DNA of 64,000 nt, from NCBI GenBank assembly GCA_018881555.1, contig JACAXG010000064.1, positions 1,488,001-1,552,000 on the forward strand, read 5' to 3'. This DNA is from Amblyornis subalaris (taxonomy: Eukaryota; Chordata; Aves; Passeriformes; Ptilonorhynchidae). The notes below the pieces were generated by a model. The model was not told where the DNA came from, made no database searches, and saw nothing but the letters and a program-made list of their open reading frames with translations. Positions 12,479-25,077 of the stretch are shown piece after piece (position 1 is the stretch's first letter; every line of letters begins with the position of its first letter). A program made the translations under genes and the position numbers.

Positions 12479-15400
12479 CGAAGCCCAAATCCCCAGTTGT
12501 TTCAGTGATATTTCCCATGCATTTCTGCTCAAACAGCTGAATAGAAGAAATACCAATTAAGTTTGGAAGACTTTTACATAAACCATAATCTTTATGCTAC
12601 AATGGGGGGTGAAGTACTTTCATTAACATTTTTCTCAGTTTTTTTTTCACTAAAGGCCTAAAGGGAGAATCAATGCTCCAAGTTCTTTTAGTTTGCTTTG
12701 ACTTTTTAAGCCTAGAAGCTAGTAAGCTAATGTTTCTTACTTTTGTGGAAGACAAAATGTAAAATAAAAACAATAAAAAGGAAAAAGGAAAAAATTTAAT
12801 CCAGATAATGAAAGCAATGATAACTTTCATTCCAAAATGACAACTGAGGAGGTAAATTACAAAATACATTTTCTTATAATGACTAAACAAAAATAGCTCA
12901 GCATGTCAGACAGTACTTAAGCAATGAGTCTCAGCTGTAAACCAAAAGGAAATCAGATTTGAGTTTTTAACAAAGCAAGTAAAAGTAAAAAAACAATTGA
13001 CTTATAATTTGCTGTCATCGAGTCTCAGATATTGGCAGATAAACAGTCAAAAACCAAACTTTGTTTCCTCTGATGATGAACACTTATCCTTAGCAGAATG
13101 GGATACATATTTCTGCCATTTTTCACTCTAGATTATATCAAATGCCATGACTTCTCCTTCTGATGGAGGATCTGCACGGGGATGCACAAGAGTAAAGGAA
13201 CGGTGTTACAGATCACTAAAGCCAATAGCATGGAACAAGCAGGAAGAGATAAGAAGAACTTAACACCAAAATGCATTCATGACCTAGCAAACAATATATA
13301 CCTAAAGGAACACCAAAAAAAAAATTGAATAGCCTTTTGACAGGTCTGGCATGAAAACACTTCTGAGAGAAATGTAAATATTACAGTATTTTTCTCCAAC
13401 TCAATAAAGCTTTTAGGCACCCTTAAAAGCAGCCACATCTTTAACTACATCTCCAATCAGCAAATCACTGAAAGTTTCCACTGACTTAACTGCTGATCAG
13501 GGTGATGAACAGGCAAAGAATGAAGCAAACACACACAATATGAGCTGAAGCACTTGGCTGAATTGGAGCCTCTATATTTAGAAGCAGCTGCCACATGACG
13601 TGTGAAACTGTGCCCTGCTGAACACAGAAACTCTACCTTTGAATTAGCACCTCCATCTATTTTAAAAGATTTCAGGATTAAATACTTTCCTCACATCATG
13701 AATTCCTGAGGGCAGATTGGCAAGGCAGGGGTGGGATAACCTTGTCCTACACAAAATGCAGCTGGGGAAGCTGAGCACAAAAGGCCAACATCCCAACAAG
13801 AGAGAGCCAAATAAAAGCATCAAGTTGCATTTGAAGCTGTTATGGAAGGTTTGCAGCTTCACACCCAAGCTACCCCGTGACTGTATGAAGAGAACTGCAG
13901 TGAGCTAAAGAGCAGTCCATTAAAAATATACATTATGAGAGCATGGAGAGCTTTTTTGACACTGAACGGAGGGGACTATGCATTCAAATAATAAATTAAA
14001 TCTGATTATTTTAACCTATATAATGATTCTTCTTGAAAACTAGTTGATACTGTGGTACTCCCAGGTTGTTAAAGAGAGATCACTTATTAAATCTTGAAAA
14101 CCTTACAAAGAATGTGCCATTGCAGGGATAAAACTCTGAACATCATTAAAAAGGGGCCCAGAGTTTTGTGAACAGTTGTTCCAGACACTGCGTTCTGACT
14201 TTGCCAAGCAGCATTACATTTGCTTTACTTGAGCAGTTCCTAAAATAATAAAGCCATGTCTATTATGTTACACTTTCAAGCAGCAAAATGCTCAAGAAAC
14301 TTGCTTACTAATAGAGCCATATGTTTTTATAAGAGCTGGACACAATTGACTCATTAAAAATAATCTTGTTTGTCTCCTTCTTAAGCATTTTCCTGCAAAA
14401 CTATTGCAGTGTTTCATTATCTTTGCCTAACCTAAAATTTCCTTGCTATTTGCAAAGGTCATTATTTGCTGTTGTGACAAACAGAATCCCATCCCTCACG
14501 GCAGTGCCATGCTTCAAAACTCCACTCCCTTCTCAGTCATATTCCCCTCAGCAAGACCAGCAGTTTCTTTAAACATATGTTTCAGCATAAGTCCCATCTT
14601 TTCACTCTTTTTGCTCCAGACTCTCCAACTTTTCTTCATGCTCAAGCCCAAAACCTTCCTTGAGGCTTTACTTCTTCTGCTCACAGGAAGGAAGGAAACA
14701 CTTCTTGTCTTGCAGGCTGTGTTGATGCCATAGGCTGTCCATCCATCCTTGGACATTTTTGTCATGGTATGATGCTGGCGACTCATTTCTTTCCTTTGAA
14801 AATTAAATAGTCACCCAATACCTCCTACATTGGTATTTCCTTCTTGCCTGTCTCTGGATTTCTGAAAGGGTCCTAGGCCCAGTAGGAATCTCTTGAATCA
14901 ATTAAGTTTCCTCTCAACTATTATTATTGTTAGTGCTGCAGTACATAATTGCACTGAAATAACCTCAGAATTTAAATCAAACAAAATTCTTCCTCCCACT
15001 ATGCACGGACTTTTTTTTACAATAATCCTACTAATTATTAGAACTGATTGCACTCAGTGGCTGATGAATTTTATTCTAACAGGTTTTCATGATCACAGCA
15101 TTTGACCACCATCATGTGTTGCCCTGATTTTTAAAATCCATGATGATATGTGAAAATGCTCTGTGGTTGTCAAGAGAAAACAAATACCAAAGGAGAGTCT
15201 GGTCACAATTAATTCCTCACATCCAAACACAATCATTTACACATGTATTCTGGGTAAGATTCTGTTATACAAACACCAAACTATGCAATGCACAACACAC
15301 CACAACTGCTAAGAGACAGACAAAAAAAATCATCAAATTTTACAACAAACATGAGATATCCTGTCCCTGTTAAAATAAATCATCATGAAAAGATGTTTGA

Positions 15401-15604
15401 ACTTCAGAAGCTGTTGAACGCACATGAGTTGTTTCAATAAACTCCCAAATGAGGAATTTTGAAAATCTGTTAACATAATTCTTCACCTACACGTTGCTGA
15501 TGATATTGAAAGTTTCCAGTATGGTCTTTAGGTTATAGTCAACGTAAGAGAAACAAGGAGTGGAAGGGCTGTAGTGATAGAGCAAGGGTCAAGGCAAGGC
15601 TCAC

Positions 15605-15747
15605 CTTGTTGCTGGCAGGGTACTGATGCGAGTGAAGAAAACAGAGGGCTCTACCTCCACGTGGAGGCCCAGTGCAAGGTTCCTGTAATATCCTTCAGCA
15701 TGTCCTGGTCCACCAGAGTACTTGAAATTCATAATGGCTTCCAGTGT
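15605..15747 (-). CDS. TRAPPC9: TRAPPC9 internal exon (upstream of the two seen)
   Basis: This coding exon of TRAPPC9 directly precedes the one at 4126-4236. On the minus strand a pyrimidine-rich tract ending TCTCTAG (complement of 15748-15754) leads into the exon, which ends in AACAAG before a GTGAGCC donor (complement of 15598-15604). It is 143 bases: 47 whole codons plus two bases. The translation begins [20 protein letters not shown], continues with [17 protein letters not shown] and ends ISTLPAT. The human protein has the same string with a few conservative changes (for example AVLNF for AIMNF and RVSTL for RISTL, from memory). The phase-2 end joins exactly to the next exon, giving LPATSTRQC across the junction, which is strong evidence for both. 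The upstream exon must end on a codon boundary; none was found in the 48 kb to the right, so that intron exceeds 48 kb. Confidence 0.95.
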
Positions 15748-18700
15748 CTAGAGAAATAAAAGTCAATTCCTTGTTAGCTATTTTTCACTACTGTGCATTT
15801 CACAATTTCGATTAAATTAGGCCACAGAAGTGATTTGCAAATTTGCTTTCCTAACCCATCCGTTCTATTATCTCAGGAAAAGAGGCAATCTAACAAACAA
15901 CTGCAGCTTAGGCAAACAGTTGCCTAATCCTTTTAAAAACTAAGGAGTGCAGCTCAAAGTCAGCTGGACTTCCCTTTACATAACTCCTCTCCATACCACA
16001 TTCAACATCGAAAAAATGAAGAGCTTCTTTTTGCTTAGAGTTTAGGGTTTATTAAATGCTACACTCTTTCATACCCTTGAAAAATACTCACTGCTTCATT
16101 ACTTGCAAAATCAAATGGAAAAGCTTCAAAGTTTGGGGGCAGATAAAGCTTACACAAAGCTAAAAGCATCTGGTCTCTCAACAAGTCACTTATTCTCATC
16201 TCCATGAACCAAGAGACTAAAACATCTACTTACATGCACCTTGTCTGTGTTCATTTTATAGGAAATGGCTGGTCAGTAAATGTTAAAAATGAGAGTGATT
16301 CTCTAGCATGAGTCTTATGCTCTCATCACTCTCAGCAGCACTGAGCCTTTATTTCTGTGAGGAACTTTTGGACTTTGTGTCTTTTCCCTCGAAGAACAGC
16401 AGGTGAGAAGCTTCCCAGCACAGCCCCCGTGTCATCATCACTGTTCAAGCTCAGAACAAACCTTTCATTCATCCAAAGAGATTATAACCACCTCTTCTTC
16501 CATTATGTTCCTGAAATGCAGTTTGCTGGAAGCAAGGTGAGAATTTGGGAAGTGTCACTGGATCTTTTTTGCTTAGTTTTTATTCTGGTCCGTGGGCAGC
16601 TGCTACTGCCACATCTCAGAGCAAGGACAGAGGAAGTGCCAGCCCTCCACCCTAACATGGACATCACATAGTATGCTGAAGCCTATATCTGGAAGGACAG
16701 ACATGTCTTAGAAGGGTTTAGAAACAACACAAATCTCCTCTTTGATTGGCTTTTAGCTCATTCTTTATTAAAAAAAGGGCAAAAAATGCCAAACCTCAAG
16801 TCAACAACTTATCCAGGAAAGCAAATCTATTTATCAGACACCATAACTCTCAGACAGGTAAAAGCATTCTCCCTTTCAACTGAAGATTTACAAAACAATT
16901 TCTGAGACCTGTTAGTTTTTTTCATAAGCTCTAAGGAACAATCTGAGGATTTTCTAACATACAAAAAAACCCCATTTCTGTTTGATACCATTCCAAGTCT
17001 GGCTGAAAGAAAACAGAGATAGAATCGCTTTCTTAGAATAACCACAATCCAGTGATTTAAAGAATACCAAAACCAAGAGTTTAATGTTTTGCTGCATGTG
17101 TGCACTAAATTGTTCTGCCTATTTCCAACTCACTTTTAAGTAAAGTGGGCTAATTTTAATTCTTAATTTAGTGTCATTAAAATTCATGAGAGTCACCTTA
17201 CAATACAAATAAAACCTGTCACTGGGCACTCTAGACATACCCATCTACTCTGTTTATGTCAGTTCCTAATTTGTAGTTAATGAACTCAAGTTTATGTTAT
17301 GTCAGGAAAGCTAATCAATATTAAATACAAAAATAAAAAAGCATAAACCCATTCAAAACATACTTCATCCTAATTAACCAGCTGGACCATTTCATAAAAA
17401 TCAGAGCCAGGCTCTGTCAGTACAGGGATCTGACACTACTTACATTGTAATGTGAGAATGGACTTCAATTTCAATTAGGACACTGTGAAAATTCTATGCA
17501 TGTTCTGCATTATTGCTGTAATGCTCACAGCATCCTGCTGGGAAAAGCTCCTGTGCTATGGATCCATGGTTCATCCTACACAGGACCATGGCACAAAGCT
17601 GTTTTATTAAGCCCAGACCCATGTCATAACAGGTAAACATGTAATAGATGTTAGTTTGAAAGGTCACAGAGCACTATTACTCCAGATTCAAAACCTTTAA
17701 TATCCCACACCAAGTGAAAAAACCTCCAGGAAAAAGGCTAAAAAATACAACCATTATGTGCCACTGGTGAGCAGGAGAGTTTAATGGCACCATCACAATC
17801 TTGGTCCCTGCTGTAGTGAGGAATTTGTGGAAGAAATTCCACTGATGATGCTGTGTTTCCCCCAAACCTCATTGGAGAGAACAACAAAAAGAAAACCCAA
17901 CTATCTTCTTCTAATCTGGACAGCAGGAGGACATCCCTTCTCACCCAAAATGTAAGGTCTAACTGGGGACATTTAATATTGAGGAGACAAGAGCTTTTGA
18001 GTATCTCTGAGAACTGCAGAACACCCAAACCTATATCTTTTCTCTGGCCATGATCATTTGCAGGAGTCTATGAATATGCATATGCACACAAAGATAAAAC
18101 AGGCAGACTTTACATCAGGACTGCAGATGGATGTGTAGGGGAGGAGCAAGACTGAAGGAAATATGTTTTTTTAGGAGCTTTCCAGTGATTAGAGAAAGTT
18201 TTATTGCTTAGGATTTATGTAATATGAACAGAATGTAAAAAAAAACCCAAACACCACAACAAATTAAATCTCCTTTAAAACCTCTTGCGCACATGTAACT
18301 CAAAAAGGACTCCATTATATAACATGAAAGATTGATTTTCTATCTCTGTGATAGAAAAAAGGAAATCCTACACTTTCACAAACTTACAAATTTTAAATAA
18401 TTTACCACTCTCTCCCACAGCACCCGCAGAGAAGAACGGCCCGAATGCTACAGCCCCCAATTAAAATAATGTTGTACCCTCAGTCCTTGTCAAACCTACA
18501 CAAATCACAGTCTGGGCTGCAGATTCTCTTCATCCTTACAAATACCAACAGCATTTATTAGATCTCTGCAAACTGCATCATCTGAAAACGAGATGGCAGG
18601 GTGTCACTGCCAACATCATTCTGCCTGTAGATGATCCATAAAAAAGAAAAGGAAGGAAGGGATGGAGTACACCAGACTTTCAGAGCATTTTGTCCTCAAA

Positions 18701-21700
18701 CAATTTTCTGCATAGAGCTGGTACCAGTTTGTTCAAGGAAATCCTTCCCATATGCATTTTCATAATAAAATCAAAAGCAAGGTTGGAAAAGAACTGCTGT
18801 TTGAGTAACACAATGCCACTAACGAAAAGCAAACTATTGGGCATTAAAGGTCCCTCACTCACTGACAAGAGCCAGTACCCATCTGCCAATCCCTCAGTGG
18901 TGACTCTGATCAGCAATACCTTTAATACTGATTTTTAATTGCCAATTCAGTTGCAATCCACAACTCAGACCAAGTATTTCTATTGAGCTACTTCTACAGT
19001 ACTTCCTACCCAGAAGCAGAGAGTAAAATCTAAAGAGAATTTCCACCCAATTCTACAGATTATTGCTGCTTAGGCAGAAGCTGGAATGTTCCTGACTGAG
19101 AACAGAACTCTCCAAAACAGCCAATGACACAAGAAATAGAGAAATGAATGGGGAAAGAGCTGTGTGAAGGGCATTTCTCATGCTGCGAAGTGAAATAGGG
19201 TGCTCAGACCTTTCTCTCTGCTTGTTCTCAAATAAGGATGGTTAACTGATTACCACACTCAAGAAACTTTTCCCCCAAAAAAGTGCTCAAAGTTCTATGT
19301 AGCAAATTACACTATTTTAGCTCAAGAAGTTGTCTTAGACCAAGAGTATGTTAAGGAACTATAAATCAAGGATATAAGGGTCCACCTGCAGAGATGTAAT
19401 CATTATATGCTCTATGCAAGGGAAAATAAAAATTCCATAGAAGAACACAAAACATTAGCTTAATTCAATATTAGCAACTCTCATAATTAGACCTTTTTTT
19501 AAGAAAACATCCTTCAAGATATGAAAAGCATTTAAAAAGTCATTTTGCTTTTAAAAAAGAATTAAAAACAAGCTTTTGAAAAACTTTTAAAAACTGTTGA
19601 ACAGCAACATTAGAAATAATCAATAAAGAAATGACCAACAATGAGAACAATACACACATTGCATGAATTGGTACTGCGGCAACTCAAGCTTATAGTGGTA
19701 TATTGTAAATGAGTAAACAACCAATAAAATGTTCATATACTTTCCTCTTTCCTGATGAAAATTACTTTTACACATCTAAATTCTGGGGATTGTAAAATTT
19801 ACAAACTTGGAAACAGTTCAGGTCAGAAGCTCCTGCGTTTAATTCCTCTATCTTTCATTTTGCTTGGTCAATTTGTTTCTTTATTCTTTGCTTCTTTATT
19901 TCTAAACTATTTTACTAGCAATAACTCATTTTATCGCTGTGTGTATCTTGCTACTGGAAGAACCAGAAGATTCTGTTATAATTATAATATTTTTTCTTGC
20001 AGTATCCCATCACCACACATACTGCTTTTTGTGTTTCAGAGAGCAAGGCAAGATTTGGTCCTCAAATTTCTTCCAAACTGAAATATTAATTTTTGAAATA
20101 TTCATTATCAGTGTTTTCCATAATTGAATTAACAAATCATACTTTGTGAGAAAGGCTCACGTACATTGTGTTTTCAGGTCTTTTCTAAATTCCCTTAGTA
20201 TAGTAAAAATGACACTAAGTAGATCTCAGCATTTAATACAAGATGAAATTTCAGTGTTACAGGCAGTTTGCTCCCGAGAAACTGCAGATGCTGCCTACAA
20301 CAACTGTAAAGAGACACCAGGCTGTACCACTGCAGACTCCTCCTTAATACATAACACTTAGAAACTAAAAACTAAGAAAAAAAAATCAGCATGAAGACCA
20401 GACTTGAAAATGTATAAATTCTGAATATAATCTTTCCATTTTAGCTTCTGAATGGCTTCTAGAACACAATTCCTATTCATGAGTATCATTTCTCATGCAA
20501 TTAGGGCTTGAAATTTGAAAAAAAATATATTCTAGGTGTGCAGTCTTCAAATACACTTTTCTTTGCAAAAAAATATATATATTACTTGCCCAACAGTAAA
20601 CATGATTTATTGCCAAATCCTACCCTACTCCTGGATCTGCTTCTCACCCAAATTCCTATTAGCAGCACTGACTCCACACATTCCTGAGTGTTCAGCCATT
20701 CTTTCTGACTTTAGCCCCTTTTCCCACCTGTTGCCTTTTCTTTTCTGGTTTGTTTGGGTGTGGTTTTTTTTTTCCTTAGACTTTCTATAAACCCCAATTT
20801 TGTTAAACTCTCTCTGCCTCCCTCCCTCATTCCTCTCCTCCTCTGACCATTGAACTCCCATACTCAACTCTGACCAGCAATCAGTAAAATGCTCATCAGT
20901 AAAAACGAGAAATAAAAATGTGCTACTTCATCAGTTCCATCTCGCAGAAGGCACCAGAGGATCTGTCTCTACAAAATAAATTTCTCAATTTCTTGTACTG
21001 TCTGGGATGCTTCAAATCTTTAAAGAGCTTCATGTAAATAAATCATGGATCAGGAATTTCAGCTGCCTAGCTGTAACTAATTAAATTATCTGGCAGTAAC
21101 AAGGAGAAAGCGAGTTTCTCAAATTAACCACACTCTTTTCAGGGGCAGCAGGTAACTCTGGCAATGCACAAGCTCCTGACAACAGCAGAGATGGCCCCAA
21201 AAACATGCACTACTGGATCAAACCCAAAAACGGTCCAGTCTTGCAAGGTGCAAGCTTTTAATCCAAGCACATGGGAAATGCTGCTCCGGCAGCACATTTC
21301 AACCAGAAATGCAGTGCATGGGACACAGCTGAATCTTTTTTTAAGGGAAAGACCAAAAAGCAAGCATTGGGAAAGAAACGGAGATGCCTGCATTGCTGAA
21401 ACCAAGGGAGATGGGACTCAAATACATCAAGCTTCCACTTTTGTAGCAATTTGTGAATATAAAGAACTGTGTCTATGTTTAGCATTGATCTGGAAATTCA
21501 GTCCTGGCATTTGGAAATGCACACATCTCTGCCTGTGTATTTATCTGGCTATCAAAATTAATGAAGATTAGCACTTGCTTGAGCTTTAATTTATAATAGT
21601 CTAACAAAAAAAAAAAACAAACTTGTGATTTTTGCTTCTTCCTCTCATCACTGAGTCTACAGCTCATGATTCCACAAGGTAACCTGACAAAGGGTAAAGT

Positions 21701-24470
21701 CTGTATAGAAAACAGGCTTAAAGGATAAATTTGTGTAAAAAAGAACGAGGCTTAACGGCAGTGTTGGGAGAAGCAACAGGTGCCTTTATGTCCATGGGCT
21801 GAATATCCTCCTGCCCACTTGTTCTCGGGAGGATAAAAGGAAAATAAACCCACTCCCACAGTGCTAAAGAGGAAAAGCAGAGAAACTGCTACTACCTTCC
21901 AATTCTCTAAGTCTCCTTTGGGAGGATAAAAATCTCCCATCTAATAGGAAAAAAACCCTCCAATTAAACGACAGCAGCATCACGTCTTTATTACTTTCTA
22001 AGGAAAGAACAGCATTACTGGAATCTGACTGGGTTTGAGATACACACAATTCTTAGCATGGAGTCTTTGAACCACTCTCTTGTTGCAAAACTCAGTCCTG
22101 AAGGGCCTGGATCTTGATACCTTCAAAGCTTCTTCCACACAGGAATTCACATCATTCCTTCACACTTGGACCTTCCTTTACTCGAAATACTGGTATTGAA
22201 AGGACATTTGGGAGGAGGAGCGTATCAGTTGTGATGAGGAGAGCATCAAGCCTTTACACCTAACAAGGTTTAATTCAGGGTGAGTATAATTCTAAAACTG
22301 AAAATAAATTAGTCCTCCCTAAGGTCTTTAGTGTCTGGCACAATCTTAGGCTGCCCAAGAAAGGTCCATGTTAAGAAATGAAGAACACATGAATACATAT
22401 ATATGAAGTTTTCTGCCTGTAGAAAACAGTACATCATTGTTTATTAAAAAAAAATTATATCATAGGCTCAATTTTTACATGAAGATAATTGGTGGAATGA
22501 GTTCACGGTGATATCATAGAATCAGAGATTCACTAAGGTTGGAAAAGACTTCCAAGATCATCAAGTCTAACCATGAAGCTTTGAAGAAAGAGATGTATTC
22601 ATTGCACTCTCACTGGAGAATATTAGTCTTTTCACTTAGCTAACCTGTCTGGTTTTCTGATACACAAAATATCCTTTAGGTTTCTTGTATTTTTATAAAT
22701 TATATGACTCTCCCTCTTTTTTTAGCCAACATATAAATTCTATGTTTTTAAAGATAAATTAAACACACAAGAAAGGGCATAAAGCACCAGTACATTTCTC
22801 TGCATGCCAATCCTGAAGCAAATCTAAATCTACTGGAATACCTAATTGATCAAGGTAGAACTCCTAATTTTCCCCAAACAACAAAAGGAGATTCTCCCTG
22901 TAGATATTGTTCCTCAGAGCACCAAATAGTGCAGTAATTGATAGCAGGAGCCCTGATACTTGCATTATAAAAAGGATATGCATATGTAATGATCTTGTAG
23001 TGCATATGTAATCATCCTCCAGGACCCAACTGCAGCACGCACTCTCCATGCTAATTTTTGTCCTCTGTATTCCATTAAAAATATACATGGCAACTACAAA
23101 AGCCATGATAAAATTCTTAACAACTGATTAAGCAATGACATAAATTGTGCCTCTGCAGCAAGTCAGACCTTTGTATGTAAAATACCAACAAAGCCCACAT
23201 TGTTACTACTGTTAAGCTTCTTTATCAGTCTAACACAAAATTAAATGTTATTTTTAGCACATGTGTTAATCAGGTGAATTTACACACCCAGTTTAGCAAA
23301 CAAGGTGCCTCTTGTGTTGAGCTCTGGTGCAGTGTTAGTCAAGTGCCCCCACTGCACACACGTGGAATTTTAGCAGCAATTTCTGCACCGCACCAGTGTT
23401 CATGGAGCTCATCCATCCACATTTCTGTCTAGTTAAACCCCCAAACAATGAAAGTGCTGCATCTCTTTGTAAAAATAGCACAATGGCAATGACAAGTAGC
23501 TGAAGCTAAATATAGCTCCTGCAGGCATATGCTGGGAATTAAATAGTACATTTTACCCCTCCCCAATCCTAAATCAGTAAGCTTCAACAAGGAATCTCTA
23601 GTGAATACACACAGGAGCTCAATAAATCCCCCTTAAGCTTACAAGGCATATTCTGAATCTGTGCTGGCTAAAAATAGCCGTGTTTATAATGAGAATGGAG
23701 ATGTGAGCAGAATAATATTAAGTTTAAAGGCAGGCATGGTGTAGTCATTCTGCATTAACAAATAGGGTGAATCAAAGGTCATTCTCACAAACAGATACAC
23801 AGGCTGACAGATAAAATATAATATCCAGCAATTTTGTACTGAAGAGCATTCATCTCTCATTAAACTCTGCACTTCCTAATTGCCTACTGCAGCCACACAT
23901 TCACAAGTGATTTTGTGTGCCTTTTTTAGCTGGAATACAAGTTGTAACTTCCAAAAGACAGAAGACAGGAATATACAGGATTATTCCCCTGGACGATATT
24001 CCCTCCTAGAGTTTAAATCCCCTCTGGAAATATTCAGGAAATATAATACATAATTCTTTTTGTTGTATTAATCACAGAATTCTGCCTTCTTTAATTAAAG
24101 GCAAATTGCATCCAGGCCTCCTGGGTCCTACTATTGCAGCTGGGATGCTCAAGGGGCTGATGCACATTCTCAGCTGCCTCAGAGGCTTTACCTCCCTCAG
24201 CCTGGATACCAGCACTGCTGACCACAGCTACCACAGCATCTCATTCTTGGCTGAGGTACAGATGAGAGATAAAAAATAATTTAAACACAAGTAACTTTTA
24301 TGTAGAACATTCCCATGGAGAGTTTTGTGTCTGCTGACACTAAACTGCAGAATCTGTTGGAAAAACGTGTGCTAGGGAACAAGGCAGCCCTGCATGCTGT
24401 TCTTGGAGGATTAGAAGGAATGGAGGGGCAAGTCATCACACACGTTCCTCGATAACTCCTCTGATTCAGA
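15748..24470 (-). other. TRAPPC9: TRAPPC9 intron, no gene recognised
   Basis: Upstream intron of TRAPPC9, AT-rich. Only one transposon scrap was recognised (CR1 tail at 22514-22577). A short frame of about 135 codons at 21164-21571 on the plus strand has no recognisable similarity and no supporting splice or promoter context, so it is not called. Confidence 0.7.
22514..22577 (-). mobile_element. CR1 3' end fragment
   Basis: ATCATAGAATCAGAGATTCA, then AAGGTTGGAAAAGACTTCCA and AAGATCATCAAGTCTAACCA: the complement of a CR1 3' end of the 'ggttggaaaagac' type. Confidence 0.85.
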
Positions 24471-25077
24471 AATCATAAAATCATAGAATGACAGAACCAC
24501 AGAATCACAGATGACATCAGTTGGAAGGGACCTTAAAGACGTCTCATTACAATCCTCCCTGTCACGGGCAGGGGCACATTCCACTAGACCAGGTTGCTCC
24601 AAGCCCCGTCCAACCCGGCCTTGGACACTTCCAGGGATGGGGCAGCCACAGCTCCTCTGGGCAACCTGTGCCAGTGTCTCACCACCCTCACAGCAAAGAA
24701 TTTTTTTGCTTGTATCTAAACTAGGCCTGCTCTCAGTTTGAAGCCATTCCTCCCTATCCTGTCACTCCAGGCCCCTGTAGTCTCTCCACCTTTCTTGTAG
24801 GCTCCTTCAGGTACTGGAAAGCCACAATTAGGTCACCCCAAAGCCTTCTCTATTCCAGACTGAACAATACCAATTATTTCAGTCTTTCCTCATAGGAAAG
24901 GTGCTCCAGCCCTCTAATCATCTTTGTGGCCTCCCCTGGACTCGCTTCAAGGTCAATGTTCTTCCTGTGCTGGGGACCCCAGAGGTGGACAGAGCACTGC
25001 AGGTCGGGTCTGACCAGAGCAGAGTGGAAGGGCAGAATCATCTCCCTTGACTGCTGCCCATGCTGCTTTGGATAAAT
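24471..25077 (-). mobile_element. CR1 LINE, 5'-truncated, about 600 bp
   Basis: It opens with the tail complement (CATAGAATGACAGAACCACA) and runs through GACCTTAAAGACGTCTCATT, CAGGTTGCTCCAAGCCCCGT, GGCCTTGGACACTTCCAGGG and CTTTCCTCATAGGAAAGGTG to the CR1 region near GACTGCTGCCCATGCTGC. The minus frames give short CR1 C-terminal peptides. Confidence 0.95.

Larger units (their letters stand above)
4237..15604 (-). other. TRAPPC9: TRAPPC9 intron between the two exons (11,368 bases)
   Basis: Intron bounded by recognisable splice sites at both exons. The content is mostly AT-rich single-copy-looking DNA. It includes an A15 run (4616-4630), a very AT-rich patch (about 5040-5160), a T-rich run (9287-9313), a 34-bp minisatellite (12126-12261) and an A17 run (12462-12478). 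A more GC-rich patch at about 7960-8220 gave no recognisable coding or repeat identity. Reading frames in it are short and unlike known proteins. Confidence 0.85.
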
